DNA of 64,000 nt from Flavobacterium sp. Its GTDB lineage: Bacteria > Bacteroidota > Bacteroidia > Flavobacteriales > Flavobacteriaceae. The position numbers and the translations under genes are program-made. This document shows, piece after piece, positions 58,876 to 64,000 of the stretch. Numbering within the stretch: the first letter of the stretch is position 1; every line of letters starts with the position of its first letter. The stretch lies in NCBI GenBank assembly GCA_018401995.1, contig JAGYJR010000010.1, positions 1-64,000 of the forward strand. Direction: 5' to 3'. The notes beneath the pieces were generated by a model that was not told where the DNA came from, ran no database searches, and worked only from the letters and a program-made list of their open reading frames with translations.

Positions 58876-58976
58876 TTATTTTCCCCAGCTAACTATATTT
58901 ATTTTCCAAATTTATCACGATTTTCCTCTATTAAAACAGTTCCTTTTTGTAAATTTACGGACTTAAAAAAACGAAT

Positions 58977-59462
58977 ATGAATGTAAATTACAAGCTTTTA
59001 GTTGCCAATGGACCTACTTTTGAAGTTTCAACTCAAGACCTTCAAAATTTTGATGCCATACCAGTAGCGGAAACCCAATTTCATGTACTCAAAGACAACA
59101 AACCCTTCAAAGCTGAAATCATTTCGGCCGATTTTATTTCCAAAAAATATACCGTTAAAGTAAATAATAACACTTACGAAGTGGCGATTTCTGATGCTCT
59201 AGATGAATTAATCAAAAGCATGGGGATCGAACGTGGTAGAACAAAAGTGGTAAATGCCATAAAAGCACCAATGCCAGGTTTAATTTTAGAAATCAATGTT
59301 TCAGTTGGACAAGAAGTAAAAGAAAACGATCCTTTATTAATTTTAGAAGCCATGAAAATGGAAAATTCGTTCCTTTCACCTCGAGATGGAATTATTAAAT
59401 CTATAGCAGTTGAAAAAGGAAACGCCGTAGATAAAGGACAATTGTTAATTGAATTTGAATAA
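58977..59462 (+). CDS. acetyl/acyl-CoA carboxylase biotin carboxyl carrier protein
   Basis: IKAPMPGLILEINVSVGQEVKENDPLLILEAMKMENSF biotinyl motif. Confidence 0.95.
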   Translation: MNVNYKLLVANGPTFEVSTQDLQNFDAIPVAETQFHVLKDNKPFKAEIISADFISKKYTVKVNNNTYEVAISDALDELIKSMGIERGRTKVVNAIKAPMPGLILEINVSVGQEVKENDPLLILEAMKMENSFLSPRDGIIKSIAVEKGNAVDKGQLLIEFE

Positions 59463-59466
59463 AAAA

Positions 59467-59546
59467 AGAGGCAAGATGCAAGAAAAAAGAAGTTAGAATT
59501 TCTCTCTCTTCTTTCTGTAAAGCGGTCTTTCTTCTTTCATTTTAAT
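59467..59546. repeat. opposed heptad arrays: (AGANNNN)5 then TCTTTCT-type units
   Basis: agaggca agatgca agaaaaa agaagtt agaattt ... ctctctcttctttctgtaaagcggtctttcttctttca; precedes ATG 59550. Confidence 0.65.
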
Positions 59547-59549
59547 ATT

Positions 59550-60998
59550 ATGAAAGAAATTAAAAAAATATTAGTTGCCAATCGTGGGGAAATTGCCATT
59601 AGAGTAATGAAAACTGCGAAAAAAATGGGAATCAGAACGGTTGCGGTGTATTCTTCAGCCGATAGAAATGCATTACACGTTAAATATGCTGATGAAGCGG
59701 TTTTAATTGGTGAAGCAGCATCCAATCAATCGTATTTGCGCGGTGATAAAATCATTGAAGTTTGTAAAGAACTTGGAGTTGATGCCGTTCATCCAGGTTA
59801 TGGATTTTTAAGTGAAAATTCATCTTTTGCAGAAGCTTGTGAAAAAAATAACATCATTTTCATCGGACCAAAATCAAAAGCGATTGAAATGATGGGAAGT
59901 AAGTTAGCAGCAAAAGACGCTGTTAAAGCCTACGGAATTCCAATGGTTCCTGGAACTGAAGATGCTATTACGGATATAGAAGCAGCAAAGCAAATTGCGA
60001 CAGAAATTGGTTTCCCAATTCTAATCAAAGCTTCAGCTGGAGGTGGTGGAAAAGGAATGCGAGTGGTGGAGAAAGCAGAAGATTTTGTTTCACAAATGGA
60101 TAGAGCGATTTCGGAAGCTACCAATGCTTTTGGAGATGGTTCGGTTTTCATTGAAAAATATGTAACCAAACCACGTCACATCGAAATTCAAGTTATGGCG
60201 GATAGTCATGGCAATATTGTGTATGTTTTCGAAAGAGAATGTAGTATTCAACGTCGTCATCAGAAAGTAGTTGAGGAAGCGCCATCGGCAGTTTTGACTC
60301 CAGAGAAACGTAAAGAAATGGGTGAAGCAGCGATAAAAGTAGCAAAAGCTTGTGATTATTTAGGTGCTGGAACTGTGGAATTCTTGATTGACGAACATCA
60401 CAATTTCTATTTTTTGGAAATGAATACGCGTTTGCAAGTGGAACACCCAGTTTCAGAATTAATTTCTGGTTTGGATTTGGTAGAATTTCAAATTCGTGTG
60501 GCTCGTGGTGAAGTGTTGCCAATCAAACAAGAAGACTTACAAATCAAAGGTCACGCTATGGAACTTCGTGTATATGCCGAAGATCCAATGAATGATTTCT
60601 TGCCAAATGTTGGTAATTTAACCAAATACCAATTACCTGTTGGTGAAGGAATTCGAGTTGATAACGGAATCGAAGAAGGAATGGATGTGCCTATTTACTA
60701 TGATCCAATGCTTTCTAAATTAATTACTTATGGTGAAACAAGAGAAGAAGCTATCGAATTAATGATCAAAGCTATTGATAATTATTTGGTTGAAGGCGTT
60801 CAAACCACATTGCCATTCGGAAAATTTGTAATGGAGCACGAAGCGTTTCGTTCGGGAGATTTTGATACTGGTTTTGTGAAAGCCTATTACGATGCTGAAA
60901 AACTAAAATCAAAATTAGATACCGAAGCTGAAATTGCAGCTATGCTAGCGTTTCAACAATATGTAGAGGATCAAAAAGTACTAAGATTACCAAACTAA
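59550..60998 (+). CDS. accC: biotin carboxylase (acyl-CoA carboxylase alpha subunit)
   Basis: KKILVANRGEIAIRVMKTAKKMGIRTVAVYSSADRNALHVKYADEAV; ASAGGGGKGMRVV. Confidence 0.97.
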   Translation: MKEIKKILVANRGEIAIRVMKTAKKMGIRTVAVYSSADRNALHVKYADEAVLIGEAASNQSYLRGDKIIEVCKELGVDAVHPGYGFLSENSSFAEACEKNNIIFIGPKSKAIEMMGSKLAAKDAVKAYGIPMVPGTEDAITDIEAAKQIATEIGFPILIKASAGGGGKGMRVVEKAEDFVSQMDRAISEATNAFGDGSVFIEKYVTKPRHIEIQVMADSHGNIVYVFERECSIQRRHQKVVEEAPSAVLTPEKRKEMGEAAIKVAKACDYLGAGTVEFLIDEHHNFYFLEMNTRLQVEHPVSELISGLDLVEFQIRVARGEVLPIKQEDLQIKGHAMELRVYAEDPMNDFLPNVGNLTKYQLPVGEGIRVDNGIEEGMDVPIYYDPMLSKLITYGETREEAIELMIKAIDNYLVEGVQTTLPFGKFVMEHEAFRSGDFDTGFVKAYYDAEKLKSKLDTEAEIAAMLAFQQYVEDQKVLRLPN

Positions 60999-61072
60999 AG
61001 TATTAAGATTTAAGAATTAAGTAGTAAGACAAAAACTTAACTTTTAACTTGAAACCTTAAACTTGAAACAAA
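60996..61072. repeat. heptanucleotide array, 11 units (TTAAGAN then AAACTTG types)
   Basis: taaagta ttaagat ttaagaa ttaagta gtaagac aaaaact taacttt taacttg aaacctt aaacttg aaacaaa; 7 nt before ATG 61080. Confidence 0.9.
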
Positions 61073-61079
61073 AAGTAAT

Positions 61080-62621
61080 ATGGAAGATAAAATCAAAATA
61101 TTAAACGATAAAATAGCTTTGGCCAAATTAGGTGGAGGCGAAAAAAGAATAGCAGCTCTTCATGCCAAAAAACGATTAACAGCAAGAGAACGAGTAGAAT
61201 ATTTATTAGACGAAGGTTCGTTTGAAGAAATCGGAATGCTAGTAACGCATCGTACTACCGATTTTGGAATGGAAAAAGAAATCATTTATGGTGATGGAGT
61301 TGTAACGGGTTACGGTACTATCAATGGAAGATTAGTGTATGTTTTTGCCCAAGATTTTACAGTTTTCGGAGGCTCGTTATCAGAAACGCATGCCGAAAAA
61401 ATCTGTAAAGTAATGGATATGGCAGTGAAGAATGGTGCACCAATGATTGGATTAAACGATTCTGGCGGTGCACGTATTCAGGAAGGTGTTCGTTCCCTTG
61501 GTGGTTATGCGGATATTTTCTACAGAAATGTTCAGGCGTCTGGAGTAATTCCGCAAATTTCTGCGATTATGGGGCCATGTGCTGGTGGAGCCGTTTATTC
61601 TCCAGCTATGACCGATTTTACCATGATGGTTGAAAATAATAGTTATATGTTCGTTACTGGGCCAAACGTAGTAAAAACTGTTACGAATGAAGAAGTAACT
61701 TCAGAAGAATTAGGTGGAGCGACTACTCACGCATCTAAATCGGGAGTTTGTCATATTACGTCACCAAATGGTATTGAATGTTTGGAAGATATTAAGCGTT
61801 TGTTGAGTTATATGCCTCAGAATAATAGAGAAACTACACCAAAATTACCTTTTGTGTTGCAAGATGAAGTTCGTGAAAAATTGGATACAATTGTTCCAGA
61901 TAGCGCCAACAAACCATATGATATGCACGAAGTAATCAGAGGAATTATTGATGAAGATTCGTTCTTCGAAATTCATAAAGATTTTGCTGAAAATATTATT
62001 GTCGGTTTTGCTCGCTTAGGTGGAAGAAGTATTGGAATTGTTGCTAACCAACCTATGGTTCTAGCAGGTTGTTTGGATGTAAACAGTTCGATTAAAGCGG
62101 CTCGTTTTGTTCGTTTTTGTGATTGTTTTAATATTCCTTTATTGGTTTTAGAGGACGTACCAGGTTTCTTGCCAGGAACTGACCAAGAATGGAACGGAAT
62201 CATTACGCACGGAGCTAAATTATTATATGCATTTAGCGAAGCTACTGTTCCAAGAGTTACTGTAATTACGAGAAAAGCATATGGTGGTGCTTATGACGTA
62301 ATGAATTCGAAACATATTGGTGCTGATATGAATTTTGCTTGGCCTGGCGCAGAAATTGCAGTAATGGGAGCAAAAGGAGCATCAGAAATTATCTTCAAAA
62401 AAGAAATTAGCGAAGCGGCTGATCCAGCGGCTAAATTAGCAGAAAAAGAAGCGGAATATGCTGAATTATTTGCAAATCCTTATACAGCTGCACAACGTGG
62501 TTTTATCGATGAGGTAATTTTACCAAGAGATACACGAAGAAAATTAATAAAAGCTTTTTCTATGTTAGAAAACAAAGTGGTCGACTCACCAAAGCGCAAA
62601 CACGGAAATATTCCTTTGTAA
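61080..62621 (+). CDS. acyl-CoA carboxylase carboxyltransferase beta subunit (propionyl-CoA carboxylase beta-like)
   Basis: [54 protein letters not shown]. Confidence 0.96.
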   Translation: MEDKIKILNDKIALAKLGGGEKRIAALHAKKRLTARERVEYLLDEGSFEEIGMLVTHRTTDFGMEKEIIYGDGVVTGYGTINGRLVYVFAQDFTVFGGSLSETHAEKICKVMDMAVKNGAPMIGLNDSGGARIQEGVRSLGGYADIFYRNVQASGVIPQISAIMGPCAGGAVYSPAMTDFTMMVENNSYMFVTGPNVVKTVTNEEVTSEELGGATTHASKSGVCHITSPNGIECLEDIKRLLSYMPQNNRETTPKLPFVLQDEVREKLDTIVPDSANKPYDMHEVIRGIIDEDSFFEIHKDFAENIIVGFARLGGRSIGIVANQPMVLAGCLDVNSSIKAARFVRFCDCFNIPLLVLEDVPGFLPGTDQEWNGIITHGAKLLYAFSEATVPRVTVITRKAYGGAYDVMNSKHIGADMNFAWPGAEIAVMGAKGASEIIFKKEISEAADPAAKLAEKEAEYAELFANPYTAAQRGFIDEVILPRDTRRKLIKAFSMLENKVVDSPKRKHGNIPL

Positions 62622-62637
62622 AATAAAATATTGTTAA

Positions 62638-62668
62638 AACTCTCTAGTAAAATAGGGAGTTTTTTTTA
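62638..62668 (+). terminator. intrinsic terminator
   Basis: AAACTCTCtagtaaaataGGGAGTTTttttt. Confidence 0.7.
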
Positions 62669-62701
62669 TCTTGCACTTTCATACAGGTTAAGCCATTCAT
62701 T

Positions 62702-63823
62702 ATGATTTTTAAAAAAAAGTTATTTTTTATTTTTTTATTTTCAATTACATTCGTTTTTTCTCAAGAATCGATTAAGCACAAAGTGGTTTCTGGGGAATCA
62801 ATATATGCTATTGCGAAAAAATACAAAGTTACAGAAGCTGATATTTACCAATTAAATCCTAAAGTTAAAGGTGCTGTATTGCAGTTGAATACTATAATAC
62901 TTATTCCAAATAAAAATATAAACAACAAGCAAATAGCTACAGAAGTTGTTGGAGTAGAGGAACATATTGTTCAAAAAGGAGAAACCTTTTTTAGTATTTC
63001 AAAAAAGTACAATATCAGTATTGGTAAACTAAAAGAAAGAAATCCGAATTTAAATGATAGAGGATTGCAAATTGGTGCAAAAATTAATTTAAAACCAATT
63101 GAATCTTCTCAAGTCGCAGTAACTTCAACAGCGAATTCAATTGGTAATGATGTTGATTTTCATATAGTGCAGCCCAAAGAAACTAAATTTGGTATAGCAA
63201 AAAAATACGGTTTAACCATTGCAGAATTAGAAGCGTTGAATCCTGAGATTGTTTCTAATTTACCTGTTGGTTTTCAATTGGTACTAAAGAAAGGAATTAC
63301 GAATTCAAAACCAAATGAAATAGTTGTTCAAAATGAGAATTTGGTAAGTGAAGAGTTAGCAGATGATTCATTGGATGTTTTTGTTCAAGAAGCAGATAAA
63401 AATGAAATTGTTGATGTGGTTCCAATGTCTCTAGATAATACTTTTAAAGCGGATTTTATAATTTCTAATGCTTCTCAAAACCTGGGAGTGCCTTACAGAA
63501 GTGGCGGAACTAGTTCAAGTGGTTTTGATTGCTCTGGATTAGTGTGTACTACTTATGAGAAAGCAAATATTAAACTGCCAAGATCATCTCATGAAATGGC
63601 AACGGTTGGTTTGAAAATTAATAAATTAAAAGCACAAAAAGGTGACTTGATTTTTTTTAAAACAAGAGGAAATAGAATTAGTCATGTAGGAATAATTACC
63701 GAAGTTTTAGATAATGATATTAAGTTTATTCATTCCTCTACGTCCTCGGGAGTGATTATTTCATCTGTAAATGAAGATTATTACAAGAAAAGATTTGTCC
63801 AAATAAATAGAGTTTTAAATTAA
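62702..63823 (+). CDS. LysM peptidoglycan-binding / NlpC-P60 endopeptidase
   Basis: Three LysM repeats (HKVVSGESIYAIAKKYKVTEADIYQLNP) and NlpC/P60 GFDCSGLVCTTY...GDLIFFKTRG...SHVGI. Confidence 0.95.
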   Translation: MIFKKKLFFIFLFSITFVFSQESIKHKVVSGESIYAIAKKYKVTEADIYQLNPKVKGAVLQLNTIILIPNKNINNKQIATEVVGVEEHIVQKGETFFSISKKYNISIGKLKERNPNLNDRGLQIGAKINLKPIESSQVAVTSTANSIGNDVDFHIVQPKETKFGIAKKYGLTIAELEALNPEIVSNLPVGFQLVLKKGITNSKPNEIVVQNENLVSEELADDSLDVFVQEADKNEIVDVVPMSLDNTFKADFIISNASQNLGVPYRSGGTSSSGFDCSGLVCTTYEKANIKLPRSSHEMATVGLKINKLKAQKGDLIFFKTRGNRISHVGIITEVLDNDIKFIHSSTSSGVIISSVNEDYYKKRFVQINRVLN

Positions 63824-63825
63824 AT

Positions 63826-63857
63826 AAAATAACCGCTATTAAAGCGGTTATTTTATT
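63826..63857. terminator. bidirectional intrinsic terminator
   Basis: AAATAACCGCTattaAAGCGGTTATTTtatt. Confidence 0.85.
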
Positions 63858-63858
63858 T

Positions 63859-64000
63859 TTAGTTGTTAGATAAAAAATCGAAAATTTCATCTTTTAATCG
63901 AACTCTCTCAGACCTTAATTGATTTAAAGTCGCATCAGTAGAAGGTTCAGTATCGGTCTCGATTCTATAAATCTCGTGGTCAATTTCATCATAATTATCA
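63859..64000 (-). CDS. DUF465 (YdcH-like) small protein, partial at the right edge
   Basis: Minus frame ...DNYDEIDHEIYRIETDTEPSTDATLNQLRSERVRLKDEIFDFLSNN*. Confidence 0.7.
   Translation of the reverse strand, partial: DNYDEIDHEIYRIETDTEPSTDATLNQLRSERVRLKDEIFDFLSNN

Noticed and set aside
1-64000. Defence islands, prophage, integrons, transposases, tRNA or rRNA genes
   Set aside because: No supporting ORFs, att-like structures or RNA signatures recognised by eye.

Overview
This 64 kb window is AT-rich chromosomal DNA from a Bacteroidota bacterium, most likely a Flavobacterium or close relative. The assignment rests on gene content, TTG-N~20-TAnnTTTG promoters, the rpmB-rpmG-DUF4295-ftsY block, bacillithiol synthesis and T9SS C-terminal motifs. 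Most of it is ordinary housekeeping: grpE/dnaJ, an ABC-2 exporter, an NtrC-like regulator, two ABC-F proteins, a MATE transporter, meaB, secA, a 2-oxoacid dehydrogenase E2, ftsY, ndk, bshC, an acyl-CoA carboxylase operon and a LysM/NlpC protein. I found no rRNA, tRNA, CRISPR array, transposase or known defence island. Two things stand out. (1) Many short, degenerate tandem arrays have a strict 7-nt period (also 6-nt and 13-nt classes). Their unit sequences differ from locus to locus. Several end 5-11 bp upstream of start codons, and several lie in frame inside ordinary CDSs (GT2 glycosyltransferase, SAM methyltransferase, radical-SAM protein, MATE C-terminus). A small CGAGCGAAGTCG inverted-repeat family accompanies them, including two copies inside one radical-SAM gene read in two different frames. 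(2) Several patches carry many indels (about 51.07-54.0 kb, 27.8-28.65 kb, 21.4-21.85 kb, about 20.1 kb). The largest is a near-duplicate of SUMF1-bshC plus a T9SS gene fragment. These look like unpolished or mis-joined long-read sequence rather than biology. All calls were made by eye without database searches.
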